Source: an uncultured Paracoccaceae bacterium (GTDB taxonomy: Bacteria; Pseudomonadota; Alphaproteobacteria; Rhodobacterales; Rhodobacteraceae). From it: 64,000 nucleotides of DNA. Location: contig CANLSM010000006.1 in the NCBI GenBank assembly GCA_947493745.1, positions 171,156 through 235,155 of the forward strand, written 5' to 3'. Position 1 is the first letter of the stretch; every line of letters begins with the position of its first letter. Shown piece after piece: positions 8,253-18,289 of this stretch. A program made the translations under genes and the position numbers. Under the pieces are notes generated by a model. The model had not been told where the DNA came from and ran no database searches. It worked only from the letters and a program-made list of their open reading frames with translations.

Positions 8253-9293
8253 ATGCCTGATGCCAGCAGATATGTCATGTCGTCAGGTGGAACACTTGTC
8301 TGCATATCGGATGTCGATGCAGAAGACCGCTACGCGCACGGACCCTACAGTTGCCTCGCATGCGGTCATATGATGGTGCCAGCGTTGGGACGCGTACGGA
8401 AACACCATTTCAAGCACAAGGCAGACCGCCCGGCCGATTGTCTACACGAGACCTACCTGCACCAGCTCGCGAAGAAGGTACTCTTTGAGGCCATCTCCGA
8501 CGCCATGGTGGCCGGACATCAATTTCCTCTCATCCGAAGCCGGGATATTGTTTGCGATCATTTTGCGGAACCGCACGGCATTACCTGCACCAACCAGCAG
8601 ACTCCATTCCCAGAGGATATTGCATCACGCTTTGATCGTATTGGCATCGAAAAGGGCGTGAACGGATATGTGGCTGACATTCTGCTATCATCCATAGCCA
8701 CGGGCGAAACGATGCTTCTCGAGATCGCAGTAACGCACCACTGTGATGACGCAAAAATTGCGAGCGGACTAGCCATCGTCGAGATCATGATCAGAACCGA
8801 AGATCAAATCGAACAACTCAAACGTGGTCTCGATGGCACCTCGGGCTCCGTGCGATACCACAATGCGACACCGCTAAGCCCCATCCGACAGAACTGCACT
8901 GCGCCATGCGGGGCCAGCGGGCTTGCGCTCCTCCTCTTTCGAAACGGAAAAGCCTGGTATTCAGAGGTTCCTCTCGGAGCAGATGAAGACATCACATCAG
9001 ATCCTCATCTAGCAACCTATGAAGTTGTCGATCCGAAGATAGGGCACGGCGATCGCGATTGGTCGACCATCAAAGCATATCTTGGGGAATTCATCATCCA
9101 ACAGGCATATGACTCGGGGCAAAGAGTCAAATCCTGCATTTTGTGTCAGCATAATGGCGGCCGCGCGAACGATAATGACGTGTACTGCATCGCCAAGGAG
9201 CGCAACATGTGGATGTCTTCGAGCGCGACGACTTGCGACGCTTACTTCCCACCTTCCACATCTGACGATGCGAGAGAGCTGCTCAAGCTCTGA
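8253..9293 (+). CDS. CoiA-like protein: zinc ribbon plus restriction-endonuclease-like fold
   Basis: This protein has 346 residues from the ATG at 8253; an in-frame TTG at 8154 would add 33 unlikely residues. An N-terminal CLACG pair near residues 34-37 and HHFKHKA just after it resemble the zinc-ribbon start of competence protein CoiA and related nuclease-like proteins. An acidic YVADILLSS followed by LLEIAVTH gives a D-x(n)-E-x-A pattern like a PD-(D/E)xK active site. A second cysteine cluster (CILCQHNGG, YCIAKE, TTCDAYF) closes the protein. It stands alone, with more AT-rich and unbiased codon use than its neighbours, suggesting recent transfer. A role in competence, recombination or defence is inference. 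Confidence 0.55.
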   Translation: MPDASRYVMSSGGTLVCISDVDAEDRYAHGPYSCLACGHMMVPALGRVRKHHFKHKADRPADCLHETYLHQLAKKVLFEAISDAMVAGHQFPLIRSRDIVCDHFAEPHGITCTNQQTPFPEDIASRFDRIGIEKGVNGYVADILLSSIATGETMLLEIAVTHHCDDAKIASGLAIVEIMIRTEDQIEQLKRGLDGTSGSVRYHNATPLSPIRQNCTAPCGASGLALLLFRNGKAWYSEVPLGADEDITSDPHLATYEVVDPKIGHGDRDWSTIKAYLGEFIIQQAYDSGQRVKSCILCQHNGGRANDNDVYCIAKERNMWMSSSATTCDAYFPPSTSDDARELLKL

Positions 9294-9775
9294 ATACCAT
9301 AAGGACCAATTACTCGTCAGGTCGACTTTGTCCCGCATTGCCGAACTCAACAGACCTCTGATGAGTCATCCCACGATCCATCTCGACTTCCCGCGCCTCT
9401 AGCTCTGTATCAGCTTCTCTTCGGCGTCCCTCGCTAAGTTCAAGTTCGTGCTGAGTTGCTCGTCGAGCGTCCTGTCGCTCGCTTCCTCGTTCAACAATCC
9501 ACGCAATGCCTTCATTGATACGGCTTGCGAACGCACCAGCAGCGTCACGCATTCTGCAATGCCATCCAACTGGCTCTGCATCCTCTTCGTCGAGCGTTCC
9601 TCGAGGGGGTTTATTGATAGTTTTAGGATGATTTGGGGGCCGTGGTGGGCCAGGTACCCCGGGCCACTGTGGCCCCGTCTTGATGTTGGGTTCGGCGGTG
9701 AGCTCCAGCGCCTCGATTTGCACCAGACCGATCCGATAAATCCCTGACAACTAGGTTATATTTTTCACGCGTTTT
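9294..9775. other. Gene-poor accessory stretch between the CoiA-like gene and tRNA-Arg
   Basis: About 480 bases carry no gene I can defend. Several reading frames are open on both strands, but none has a ribosome site or a recognisable product. The most protein-like reading is the short minus-strand frame described separately. No integrase, inverted-repeat end or copy of the tRNA 3' end was seen. Confidence 0.5.
9399..9581 (-). CDS. Doubtful small hypothetical ORF, helical and charged
   Basis: This minus-strand frame of 60 residues begins MQSQLDGIAECVTLL and ends EEKLIQS. It is rich in Leu, Glu and Ala and could form a single amphipathic helix or coiled coil. The frame stays open upstream of the ATG for at least 30 codons without a convincing start, and no clear Shine-Dalgarno spacing exists. 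It may be the broken end of a longer gene. No family is recognised. Confidence 0.22.
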   Translation of the reverse strand: MQSQLDGIAECVTLLVRSQAVSMKALRGLLNEEASDRTLDEQLSTNLNLARDAEEKLIQS

Positions 9776-9852
9776 TGGTGACCCCGGCAGGATTCGAACC
9801 TGCAACCTGCCCCTTAGGAGGGGGCTGCTCTATCCAGTTGAGCCACGGGACC
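9776..9852 (-). tRNA. tRNA-Arg (anticodon CCU)
   Basis: The minus strand folds into a full cloverleaf: acceptor GGTCCCG pairs with CGGGGTC (two G-U pairs), the D-arm reads GCTC-AACTGGATA-GAGC, the anticodon stem is GCCCC/GGGGC with loop CTCCTAA, and the T-arm is GCAGG-TTCGAAT-CCTGC. Anticodon CCT decodes AGG. A genomically encoded CCA ends the gene at 9776-9778. This tRNA is a frequent integration target for islands. Confidence 0.95.
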
Positions 9853-9894
9853 ACGGACCTCTCTTATGACGGGCGGGCGAAGCGGGTCAAGCGG

Positions 9895-11424
9895 TCAGAG
9901 GCCAGCAAGAAGGATGGTCATGGCTGCACCCAGCACCACGCCAATCCCGATCCAGGCCCAGCCGGGTAGAAGCGGGCCTTGCGGTTTGTCTTTCACGGGC
10001 TGGTTCGTGCGGATCAGCAGGTCTTCGGCCATGGTCGGCAGGAGCGGGCCAAAGCGCGACAGAACCTGCACTGTCCTGGCCAGGTCGCGCACGACCGCCC
10101 GGGGGCCGAGATTGTTGCGAATATACTCCTCGACCGCCGGACGTGCGGTCTCCCACATGTTCATCGCCGGGTTCAGCGAGCGGGCGACGCCCTCGACCAC
10201 CACCATCGTGCGCTGAAGCAGGATCAGTTCTGTCCGTGTTTCCATCCCGAACCGCTCGGTCACGTCAAAGAGATGGGCCAGAAGGCGCGCCATTGAAATC
10301 TGGGTCGAATCCTGCCCGAAAATCGGCTCCCCCACGGATCGCAGGGCTTGCGCAAAGGCATCGATGTCCCGGTCCGGGGGCACATAGCCTGCCTCGAAAT
10401 GCACCTCTGCCACCCGTCGGTAATCACGCCTGAGAAATCCGATCAGGATCTCGGCGTAGACACGCCGGGTGTAGGCATCGATCCGCCCCATGATCCCGAA
10501 ATCGAGCGCCACGATATCGCCGTTCGGCGCCAGCTTGAGGTTGCCCTGATGCATATCGCCATGGAAGAAGCCGTCGCGCAGGGCCACACGCAGGAACATC
10601 TGGATCACCCGATTGGAAAGCTCCACCAGATCGGCGCCTCGCGCGCGCAAAGCTGCCACATCGCCGAACTTCTCGCCATCCGCCCAGTCGAGCGTCATGA
10701 CCCGGCGGGACGAAAGGGGCCAGATAACCTCCGGTACCGCAAACCCTTCATCCTTTTCGGTATTGGAACGAAACTCAGCCGCGGCGGCCGCCTCGGTCCG
10801 CAGGTCAAGTTCCGCATCCACAACCGAACGGAAGTGATCGATCACCGCCTGCGGTTTCAGCCGACGTGATGATGGGGAGAAGGTTTCGATCATCCACGCG
10901 GCAAAATAGAACGCGTCCACATCCCGCAGAAAGGCGCGTTCAATGCCCGGGCGCAGCACCTTGACCGCCACGGTCCGGCCCGTTGCCGCATCCGTTGCCT
11001 TATGTACCTGCGCCAGAGAGGCGGCAGCGATCGGTTGGCTGAAGCTTGAGAAGAGTTCGTCGACACTGTGGCCAAGCTCTTTCTCGATCTCTGCCTTTGC
11101 CAGGTGGTCGCTGAAGGGCGGAAGGGCGTCTTGCAGCATTTTCAGCTCTGCGGCCATCGTGTCACCCACGATGTCGGGCCGGGTTGAGAGGATCTGACCG
11201 AATTTGATATAGGCGGGTCCCAGTGCCGTCAGAGCGCGGAGCACCGGCGGCTGGCTCGGATCACCTTTCAGCCCGAGCCACTTGAAGGGCCAGCCAAGGA
11301 TACGGGCAATCGCGCGCAGCGGCCGCGGTGCGTCAACTGCCTCCAGCGCCACATCCATGGCGCCGGTGCGCTCGAACGTGGCACCGGTCTGGATCAGTCT
11401 CCAGATGTTATGCGGTCCGCGCAC
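9895..11424 (-). CDS. ubiB: UbiB, ADCK-like kinase/ATPase for ubiquinone biosynthesis
   Basis: This 509-residue membrane-associated protein of the ABC1/ADCK/UbiB atypical kinase family is needed for coenzyme Q synthesis. The KxGQ-type motif appears as YIKFGQILSTRPD near residues 71-83. The Ala-rich nucleotide loop is AAASLAQVHKA, the VAVKVLRPG lysine follows, and FFHGDMHQGNL with ALDFG forms the metal-binding part. Two hydrophobic helices end the protein, the last GWAWIGIGVVLGAAMTILLAGL-like. It uses a GTG start 4 bases after ubiE, so the pair is one operon. Confidence 0.93.
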   Translation of the reverse strand: MRGPHNIWRLIQTGATFERTGAMDVALEAVDAPRPLRAIARILGWPFKWLGLKGDPSQPPVLRALTALGPAYIKFGQILSTRPDIVGDTMAAELKMLQDALPPFSDHLAKAEIEKELGHSVDELFSSFSQPIAAASLAQVHKATDAATGRTVAVKVLRPGIERAFLRDVDAFYFAAWMIETFSPSSRRLKPQAVIDHFRSVVDAELDLRTEAAAAAEFRSNTEKDEGFAVPEVIWPLSSRRVMTLDWADGEKFGDVAALRARGADLVELSNRVIQMFLRVALRDGFFHGDMHQGNLKLAPNGDIVALDFGIMGRIDAYTRRVYAEILIGFLRRDYRRVAEVHFEAGYVPPDRDIDAFAQALRSVGEPIFGQDSTQISMARLLAHLFDVTERFGMETRTELILLQRTMVVVEGVARSLNPAMNMWETARPAVEEYIRNNLGPRAVVRDLARTVQVLSRFGPLLPTMAEDLLIRTNQPVKDKPQGPLLPGWAWIGIGVVLGAAMTILLAGL

Positions 11425-11428
11425 GGCC

Positions 11429-12178
11429 TCAGATTTTCCAGCCGGAATGGAGCGCCGCTATCCCCATCGACAGATTGCGATACTTCACCTGCTCGAACCC
11501 GCCGTCCCGGATCATCGAGGCGAACCGGTCCTGTTCCGGGAAGCGTCGGATCGATTCCACCAGATACTGATAGCTGTCGGCATCGCCCGTGATCACCTTG
11601 CCCATTGGTGGGATGATGTTGAACGAATAGCGGTCATAGGCCCATTGCAGGCCCGGATTGGGGATCTGGCTGAATTCCAGCACCAGAAACCGTCCGCCGG
11701 GCCTGAGCACCCGGTAAGCCTCGGCAATGGCATCCTCGATCCGGGTTACATTGCGGATACCAAAACTGATCGTGTAGGCGTCAAAGCTGCCTGCCTCGAA
11801 CGGCAGAGCCATCGCATCGCCGCAGACCCAGTCAAGCTGATCGGCAAGGGCTTCGGCCTCGGCCCGCTTTCGTCCCTCATCCAGCATCGACTGTGTCATA
11901 TCCAAAACGGTGGCATGGCCCTCGCCCGCGCGTTTGAGAAACCGGAACGCGATATCGCCCGTGCCACCGGCCACATCCAACAGCCGCATGCCCTTGCGAG
12001 GCGCAAGCCAGTCCAGCATGGCATCCTTCCAGAGCCGGTGGATACCAAGGCTCATCGCATCGTTCATGACGTCATATTTGGATGCAACGGACGAGAACAC
12101 GCCATGCACCATTCCGGCCTTGGCATCCTCCTCGACGGTCTGGAAACCGAAATGGGTGGTTTTGCTGTCCTCACTCAT
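11429..12178 (-). CDS. ubiE: Ubiquinone/menaquinone C-methyltransferase UbiE
   Basis: This 249-residue SAM-dependent methyltransferase performs the C-methylation step of ubiquinone synthesis. The family start THFGFQTV and [19 protein letters not shown] are present. The SAM-binding motif I is [15 protein letters not shown] near residue 68. The later motifs are [10 protein letters not shown] and [15 protein letters not shown]. It is divergent from mutM with an 85-base gap and heads the ubiE-ubiB operon. Confidence 0.95.
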   Translation of the reverse strand: MSEDSKTTHFGFQTVEEDAKAGMVHGVFSSVASKYDVMNDAMSLGIHRLWKDAMLDWLAPRKGMRLLDVAGGTGDIAFRFLKRAGEGHATVLDMTQSMLDEGRKRAEAEALADQLDWVCGDAMALPFEAGSFDAYTISFGIRNVTRIEDAIAEAYRVLRPGGRFLVLEFSQIPNPGLQWAYDRYSFNIIPPMGKVITGDADSYQYLVESIRRFPEQDRFASMIRDGGFEQVKYRNLSMGIAALHSGWKI

Positions 12179-12263
12179 CGCACGCGCCCTTTCGTTCGCA
12201 CCTCAGGTGGTTATAACCTCCCCTCACACATTAACAATTCCGTCCAAGTGTCGCGGGGGTCAG

Positions 12264-13127
12264 ATGCCAGAGCTGCCAGAGGTCGAGACCGTCCGCCGGG
12301 GGCTGGAGCCTGTGATGACCGGTCAGATCATCGAGCGCGCCGAGGTTCGCCGCCCCGACCTGCGTTGGCCGTTTCCGGCGGACATGGCGACGCGTCTTAC
12401 CGGGGCCCGCATCGAGCGCCTGCGCCGCCGCTCCAAGTATATCCTGGCCGATCTTGACCGGGGCGAGACACTTCTGATCCATCTGGGCATGTCGGGCCGG
12501 ATGACGATCACGGGCAATGGCAGCAGACCCGCCCCCGGCATCTTCGTCCACGACCACAAGCCGTTGGAGCCGCATGATCACGTGATCTTCCATATGGCAG
12601 GCGGCATGCGCGTGACATTCAACGACCCGCGGCGGTTCGGCGCAATGGACCTGCTCGATAGCGCGACCGCCGACCAGCACAAGCTGCTGGCCTCGCTCGG
12701 GCCGGAACCGCTCGGCAATCATTTCGATGCAGATCACCTGGCAACTGCACTGAAAGGCAGGCGCACGCCCATGAAATCTGCACTGCTCGATCAAAGGATC
12801 GTTGCGGGGCTTGGCAACATCTATGTATGCGAGGCGCTCTGGCGCGCGGGCATTTCACCGATCCGCAAGGCGGCCAGCCTGTCACGCAGCCGGGTAGACA
12901 CACTCGTCCCGATCATCCGGGATGTGCTGCGCGAGGCGATTGAAGCAGGCGGCTCCTCTCTTCGCGACCACCGTCAGGCAGATGGGGCGCTTGGCTACTT
13001 TCAGCACAGCTTTGCCGCCTATGGCCGCGAGGGAGAGCCGTGTCGGCACGCGGACTGTGATGGTAAGATCGCCCGCATTGTACAATCGGGCCGCTCCACC
13101 TTCTATTGCAAGGCCTGCCAGCGATGA
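12264..13127 (+). CDS. mutM: Formamidopyrimidine-DNA glycosylase MutM (Fpg)
   Basis: This base-excision repair enzyme has 287 residues, removes 8-oxoguanine and cuts the abasic site. It begins [14 protein letters not shown], where the processed N-terminal proline is the catalytic nucleophile and Glu follows. The C-terminal zinc finger is built from CRHADC and FYCKACQR at the very end. The frame is open far upstream, but only the ATG at 12264 gives the invariant N-terminus. It is the GO-system partner of mutY and mutT, both also in this window. Confidence 0.96.
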   Translation: MPELPEVETVRRGLEPVMTGQIIERAEVRRPDLRWPFPADMATRLTGARIERLRRRSKYILADLDRGETLLIHLGMSGRMTITGNGSRPAPGIFVHDHKPLEPHDHVIFHMAGGMRVTFNDPRRFGAMDLLDSATADQHKLLASLGPEPLGNHFDADHLATALKGRRTPMKSALLDQRIVAGLGNIYVCEALWRAGISPIRKAASLSRSRVDTLVPIIRDVLREAIEAGGSSLRDHRQADGALGYFQHSFAAYGREGEPCRHADCDGKIARIVQSGRSTFYCKACQR

Positions 13128-13132
13128 GCCTC

Positions 13133-13172
13133 TCTCCCACGTTCTTCTTGGCAAAAATATCCAAGGGCGCGC
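13133..13172. repeat. Degenerate copy of the dispersed intergenic repeat (inverted)
   Basis: The minus strand reads GATATTTTTGCCAAGAAGAA followed by CGTGG, matching the right half of the element at 15084-15122 almost base for base. It fills most of the gap between mutM and rnhB. Confidence 0.55.
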
Positions 13173-13193
13173 CGCGCGAAGCAGGCACAACAG

Positions 13194-13802
13194 ATGATGC
13201 CTGATCTCAGCCTGGAAGACAGCTGCCCAGGGTGTCTTGTCTGCGGCATTGATGAGGTCGGACGTGGCCCCTGGGCCGGACCGGTCGTTGCCGCGGCTGT
13301 CATTCTGGATCGCAGAGCAATCCCGGTCGGTCTTGACGACTCAAAGAAACTGTCGGCGGCGAAGCGGGAAATGCTCCACGATGTTCTGAACCGCGATGCT
13401 CATGTCGGGATCGGCGAGGCCAGTGTCGCGGAGATCGACCGGATCAACATCCTTCAGGCCAGCCTGCTGGCGATGGAGCGGGCGGTCGCGGCACTGCCTG
13501 TTGCACCGGATTTTGCACTCATCGACGGGCGCCACTGCCCGCGTGGGCTGGCCTGTGAAAGCCTGCCGGTGATCAGGGGAGACAGCCAGTCGGTATCCAT
13601 TGCCGCCGCCTCCATTGTTGCAAAGGTCACACGCGACAGGATGATGGTGGCACTTGCGCAACAGTTTCCCGGCTATGGCTGGGAAACCAATGCCGGATAT
13701 GGAACCAAAGCCCATTCGAAGGGACTTAAAACATGGGGAGTGACCCCACATCATCGGCGCTCCTTTAAGCCCATCCACAATATCTTGTGTGAAGAAAATT
13801 AG
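13194..13802 (+). CDS. rnhB: Ribonuclease HII
   Basis: This enzyme of 202 residues cleaves RNA of RNA-DNA hybrids and single ribonucleotides in DNA. The family signature GIDEVGRGPWAGPVVAAAV holds the catalytic Asp20 and Glu21. Further conserved segments are DDSKKLSAAKRE, LIDGRHCP and SIAAASIVAKVTRDR. Adjacent ATG codons at 13194 and 13197 are both possible starts. It is followed by ccrM in the order common in Rhodobacterales. Confidence 0.95.
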   Translation: MMPDLSLEDSCPGCLVCGIDEVGRGPWAGPVVAAAVILDRRAIPVGLDDSKKLSAAKREMLHDVLNRDAHVGIGEASVAEIDRINILQASLLAMERAVAALPVAPDFALIDGRHCPRGLACESLPVIRGDSQSVSIAAASIVAKVTRDRMMVALAQQFPGYGWETNAGYGTKAHSKGLKTWGVTPHHRRSFKPIHNILCEEN

Positions 13803-13812
13803 TTAAACTACT

Positions 13813-13850
13813 GATTCAAAAAGAATTTGACCGCGAATCAGTTTTGACTC
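13813..13850. promoter_or_regulatory. Cluster of three GANTC (CcrM) sites in the ccrM promoter
   Basis: GATTC at 13813-13817, GAATC at 13835-13839 and GACTC at 13846-13850 lie within 38 bases, 43 or more bases before the ccrM ATG. This is far denser than chance in GC-rich DNA. In Caulobacter, GANTC sites in the ccrM leader make its transcription sensitive to methylation state; the same feedback is inferred here. Confidence 0.65.
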
Positions 13851-13883
13851 ATCTTGGCTCCAACACCGCAGATAGTGAGTTGA

Positions 13884-14993
<1,110 letters not shown>

Positions 14994-15036
14994 GAAATAA
15001 GGTTCTACCGCCGGTGCCTTGCGGCATCCAACTTCA

Positions 15037-15066
15037 CCCCCGTCACCTCTGTGGCGGGGGTTTTTT
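15037..15066 (+). terminator. Rho-independent terminator of ccrM
   Basis: CCCCCGTCAC pairs with GTGGCGGGGG (one T-G wobble) around loop CTCT and is followed at once by TTTTTT. It lies 43 bases after the ccrM stop. Confidence 0.85.
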
Positions 15067-15083
15067 CTTGGGGTTGGCCCGGG

Positions 15084-15122
15084 ATGCCTCCGGCGGGGAT
15101 ATTTTGCCAAGAAGAATGTGGA
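15084..15122. repeat. Dispersed intergenic repeat
   Basis: ATGCCTCCGGCGGGGATATT continues as TTGCCAAGAAGAATGTGG. Its core CCTCCGGCGGGGATATTT recurs twice at 27136-27226, and its right half at 13133-13172. Copies sit only between genes. Confidence 0.65.
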
Positions 15123-15196
15123 GGGGCGTTCACAGGACTTTGAGTGGATCGCCTGCCGGAAGCTGCGATTGTACGGTGAAAAGGCTGGAGGTGAGT

Positions 15197-15997
15197 ATGA
15201 TCGGGCGGGTATTTGCGGCACTGATGCTGGGGTTTCTACCGGGGGCGGGGCTTGCCTGTGGGGGCGAGACCGATTGCATGATCGGGGAGCGGAGCTACCG
15301 GGTGCTGTTGCCCGAAGGAATAGATGCTCCGGGGGCGATTGTCTTTGCCCATGGCTATCGCGGGTCGGCAGCCGCGACGATGCGCAACCGGAACCTCAGG
15401 GCGCTGGCGGATCGGTTGGGCGTGGCGCTGGTCGCCGTGAAATCCTATCGTGAGGATTGGCGTATTCCCGGTGTGCCTGCAATGCCATCCACAGACGGGC
15501 AGGAAGAACTGGCCTATTTCGAAGCTTTGATGGCCGACCTTGCGCAGCGGCACGGGATCGATACCGGGAGGCTGCTGATGACCGGGTTCTCGGCGGGTGG
15601 CATGATGACTTGGCAACTGGCCTGTGATCGGCCGGAGATGTTTGCGGGCTTTGCGCCGATTGCCGGAACGTTCTGGGCACCCGTGCCGCAGACATGCGAC
15701 GGGCCGTCGGTGCATCTGTTTCACACCCATGGAACCTCGGACCGGATCGTGCCTCTGACCGGGCGGCCGATTGCCTCGACCCATCAGGGAAGTGTCCCGG
15801 ACGCGCTTGCGATGCTTCGCACGCTGGGCAAGTACGAAGAAGCCGGTGCCTTTGACGAAGATGGTTTGTCCTGTGAGAGGCACATCAACCCTGATGGCAA
15901 GGTGCTTGAGTTCTGCGCCCATCCAGGCGGCCATTCGATGAAGGTGGGCTATATCGAGCGGGTCTGGAAGCGTCTGGAGGCCCTTGGCGCACTTTAG
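15197..15997 (+). CDS. Secreted PHB-depolymerase/LpqC-type esterase
   Basis: This alpha/beta hydrolase has 266 residues and a Sec signal peptide (residues 1-20) ending GAGLA. The catalytic Ser132 lies in GFSAGG, the oxyanion HG is in VFAHGYRG, the Asp is probably in GTSDRIV, and the His is in HPGGHS near the end. It resembles COG3509 polyhydroxybutyrate depolymerase or feruloyl-esterase-type proteins, acting outside the cytoplasm. The ATG at 15197 follows GGAGGTG; longer upstream frames would lose the signal peptide. It overlaps alkB tail to tail by four bases. The substrate is unknown. Confidence 0.8.
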   Translation: MIGRVFAALMLGFLPGAGLACGGETDCMIGERSYRVLLPEGIDAPGAIVFAHGYRGSAAATMRNRNLRALADRLGVALVAVKSYREDWRIPGVPAMPSTDGQEELAYFEALMADLAQRHGIDTGRLLMTGFSAGGMMTWQLACDRPEMFAGFAPIAGTFWAPVPQTCDGPSVHLFHTHGTSDRIVPLTGRPIASTHQGSVPDALAMLRTLGKYEEAGAFDEDGLSCERHINPDGKVLEFCAHPGGHSMKVGYIERVWKRLEALGAL

Positions 15998-17121
15998 CGC
16001 GGCATCGGGTTGGAGGCGGTGGAGTACGGTTTCCAGTCGGTGATATCGGGGTAGAAATCCTGCCGCCATTTGCGCACCATCGGATTCATCATCCGGCGCC
16101 AGAGCAGCGGATTGGTGGCAATCGCGGTCATCAGCGGATAGCCGAAAGGCAGTTGTGGGGCCTCGCTCGCCTCGTAGGTCTGCAGAAGCGGGAACCGCCG
16201 GTCGGGCTTGTAGTGATGATCGGAATGGCGCTGCAGATTGATCAGCAGAAAATTGGTCATCTTGTGGGCGGCGTTCCAGCTGTGCCGGGGCTGAACATGC
16301 TCATACTTGCCGTCACCCAGATGGCGGCGCGTCAGGCCATAATGCTCGACATAATTCACAAGCTCCAGCTGGAGGATGGCGACAAAGGCCTGAATGACGA
16401 AGAGACCGACGCCCGCCCATCCGCCGATCAGCGCGGCGATGGCAAGGAAGGAAATCGCGCCGAGACCATAGCGCCAGAACGGGTTGCTGCGATGCAGCGC
16501 TGGCAGGCCCTTGCGATGGAGGCGGTCGACCTCCGCGTTCCAGGCGGATCTGAAACACCCAGGAAGCACCCGGATGAAAAAGCGATAGAAGCTTTCGTTG
16601 TAGCGTGCGGTCACCGGGTCGCGCGGCGTGCCGACATAGCGGTGATGGACAATCAGATGCTCGGACCGGAAATGACCGTAGAGTACCGAGATCAGGAGCG
16701 CTTCGCCCAGCCGTTGTTCCAGCCGGTTCTTCTGATGGATCAGCTCATGGGCATAGTTGATCCCGATGCTGCCCGAGACCACACCCATCGCCATCATAAG
16801 AAAAACGCTCTCCCAGCCGGACAGATGACTGCCCCAGTTGATCACCATCAGGCAGCCGAAAACCAGCGTAAGCTGGATTGGAAGCCAGATGATCGTGATC
16901 AGCTTGTACCAGTAGAGATCGGCCTCGCCTGTCTCCAGGTCCATGTTGTCGGTCTCAAGGCCCGCAAACCGGTCAAGGATCGACATGACGATCCACCCAT
17001 AGGCCGGGATCAGCGCGATGGTCCAGCCGCCGAAGATGGCCGCAACGATGCCCATCGGGACCATCAGGAGCGACATCCAGAACGGCAGGGCGTTGCGCAG
17101 GGTTGGGGCAGGTGTTGTCAT
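15994..17121 (-). CDS. alkB: Alkane 1-monooxygenase AlkB
   Basis: This is an integral membrane non-haem di-iron hydroxylase of 375 residues from the ATG at 17121; a TTG at 17160 would add 13. It oxidises medium-chain n-alkanes to 1-alkanols. The histidine boxes HELIHQ at about 125-130, HLIVHHRYVG at about 155-164 and LQRHSDHH near residue 300 hold the iron ligands, with NYVEHYGL between. Several hydrophobic helices precede and separate them. No rubredoxin, rubredoxin reductase or alcohol dehydrogenase is adjacent, so electron transfer partners must lie elsewhere. Confidence 0.92.
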   Translation of the reverse strand: MTTPAPTLRNALPFWMSLLMVPMGIVAAIFGGWTIALIPAYGWIVMSILDRFAGLETDNMDLETGEADLYWYKLITIIWLPIQLTLVFGCLMVINWGSHLSGWESVFLMMAMGVVSGSIGINYAHELIHQKNRLEQRLGEALLISVLYGHFRSEHLIVHHRYVGTPRDPVTARYNESFYRFFIRVLPGCFRSAWNAEVDRLHRKGLPALHRSNPFWRYGLGAISFLAIAALIGGWAGVGLFVIQAFVAILQLELVNYVEHYGLTRRHLGDGKYEHVQPRHSWNAAHKMTNFLLINLQRHSDHHYKPDRRFPLLQTYEASEAPQLPFGYPLMTAIATNPLLWRRMMNPMVRKWRQDFYPDITDWKPYSTASNPMPR

Positions 17122-17172
17122 CTTGATCCCACTCTTAGCGCCCGTAATGGCCTCGCTCAAGTTGACGAAGCG

Positions 17173-18204
17173 TCACCTCAGAGCAGCCTGCCCGAGATCA
17201 TAGGCTTTTCGCATGACAGTGGGCAGGTCGCCCGAGCCAACCTTGTCGGGTGTCAGGAAGTTGCCCACAGGCCTTGCCACTTCCGCAGCCATGACCTGAA
17301 GAACGAGATGGAAATGGGTGAAGGTGTGGCGCACTTCACCGGCGTGCTGCCAGTCGGCGTTCAGTGGTGGTGAGGGCTCGGGGTCACCCTCTGCCCATGA
17401 CGTTCCGGGCAGGCCCAGCATGCCGCCCAGCAGTCCCTTGTCGGGGCGCCGCTCCAGCAAAACCGATCCATCCGGGCCTTCCGCGAAGTACGCTGTACCG
17501 TATCGGGTTGGTTTGGCCGGTTTCGGGGTCTTGCGTGGCAGGTCCGCAGCGATCCCCTGTATCCTTGCCTTGCATGGACCGCGCAGGGGACAGATCGCAC
17601 ATGCGGGATTGCGCGGTGTGCAGATTGTTGCCCCCAGATCCATGACAGCCTGCGCATAGTCGCCCGGGCGGTGGTCCGGTGTGAGGGTTGCGGCGAGCGC
17701 TCTCAACTCCTCCTTGGCCTTTGGCAGTGGTGTCCGGACTGCGAAGAGCCGCGCCATGACCCGCTCGACATTTCCGTCAAGCACGGTTGCGGGCACATCG
17801 AAGGCAATTGCTGCGATGGCCGCAGACGTGTAGGGGCCGATGCCGGGCAGGGACTGCAACTCCGCTTCCGTTTGGGGGAACTGCCCGTTGAGATCATCCC
17901 GGACCGCCCTTGCGCATTTCAACAGATTGCGGGCGCGGGCGTAATAGCCGAGCCCTGCCCAGGCGGCCATGACGTCCTCATCAGGCGCGTCCGCGAGGGC
18001 CGTGATCGTCGGCCAGCGTTCGGTGAAGTCAAGAAAATAGGCTCGAACGGCGGCGACGGTCGTTTGTTGCAGCATCACCTCCGACAGCCAGACCCGATAG
18101 GGATCGGGGCTTTTGCCAGACTTGCGTTCGCCGGGTGGAACCCGCCATGGCATCACCCGCGCGTTGGCGTCGTACCAGTCCAGAAGATCTTGCGAGAGGG
18201 GCAT
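17173..18204 (-). CDS. mutY: A/G-specific adenine glycosylase MutY
   Basis: This DNA repair enzyme of 343 residues removes A mispaired with 8-oxoG. It has the helix-hairpin-helix LPGIGPYTSAAIAAIAF, the catalytic Asp of VLDGNVERV region, and a [4Fe-4S] cluster C-x6-C-x2-C-x5-C in CTPRNPACAICPLRGPC. The C-terminal NUDIX-like recognition domain follows. The ATG at 18204 has AAGGA five bases before it; a TTG 15 bases further upstream is less likely. It is divergent from the dciA-like gene. Confidence 0.95.
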   Translation of the reverse strand: MPLSQDLLDWYDANARVMPWRVPPGERKSGKSPDPYRVWLSEVMLQQTTVAAVRAYFLDFTERWPTITALADAPDEDVMAAWAGLGYYARARNLLKCARAVRDDLNGQFPQTEAELQSLPGIGPYTSAAIAAIAFDVPATVLDGNVERVMARLFAVRTPLPKAKEELRALAATLTPDHRPGDYAQAVMDLGATICTPRNPACAICPLRGPCKARIQGIAADLPRKTPKPAKPTRYGTAYFAEGPDGSVLLERRPDKGLLGGMLGLPGTSWAEGDPEPSPPLNADWQHAGEVRHTFTHFHLVLQVMAAEVARPVGNFLTPDKVGSGDLPTVMRKAYDLGQAALR

Positions 18205-18289
18205 TCTTTTCCTTGTCAATCATCCTTTGGGGATGGAGGTGGGTGCGAACTAAGGTAGACTTGTCCCGGGCGAGGACAAGCGGTGTGAT

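Noticed and set aside
9310..9750. 146-codon minus-strand frame near tRNA-Arg
   Set aside because: Its composition (Pro, Arg and Glu runs) looks like a shifted reading of other sequence, and no start signal is visible.
8000..9852. Complete genomic island with attL/attR
   Set aside because: No integrase and no second copy of the tRNA 3' end could be found by eye in the interval.
13801..13820. CtrA box at the ccrM promoter
   Set aside because: Only one TTAA half-site fits (TTAA-N7-ATTC), so it does not meet the TTAA-N7-TTAA consensus seen upstream of the divL-like gene.
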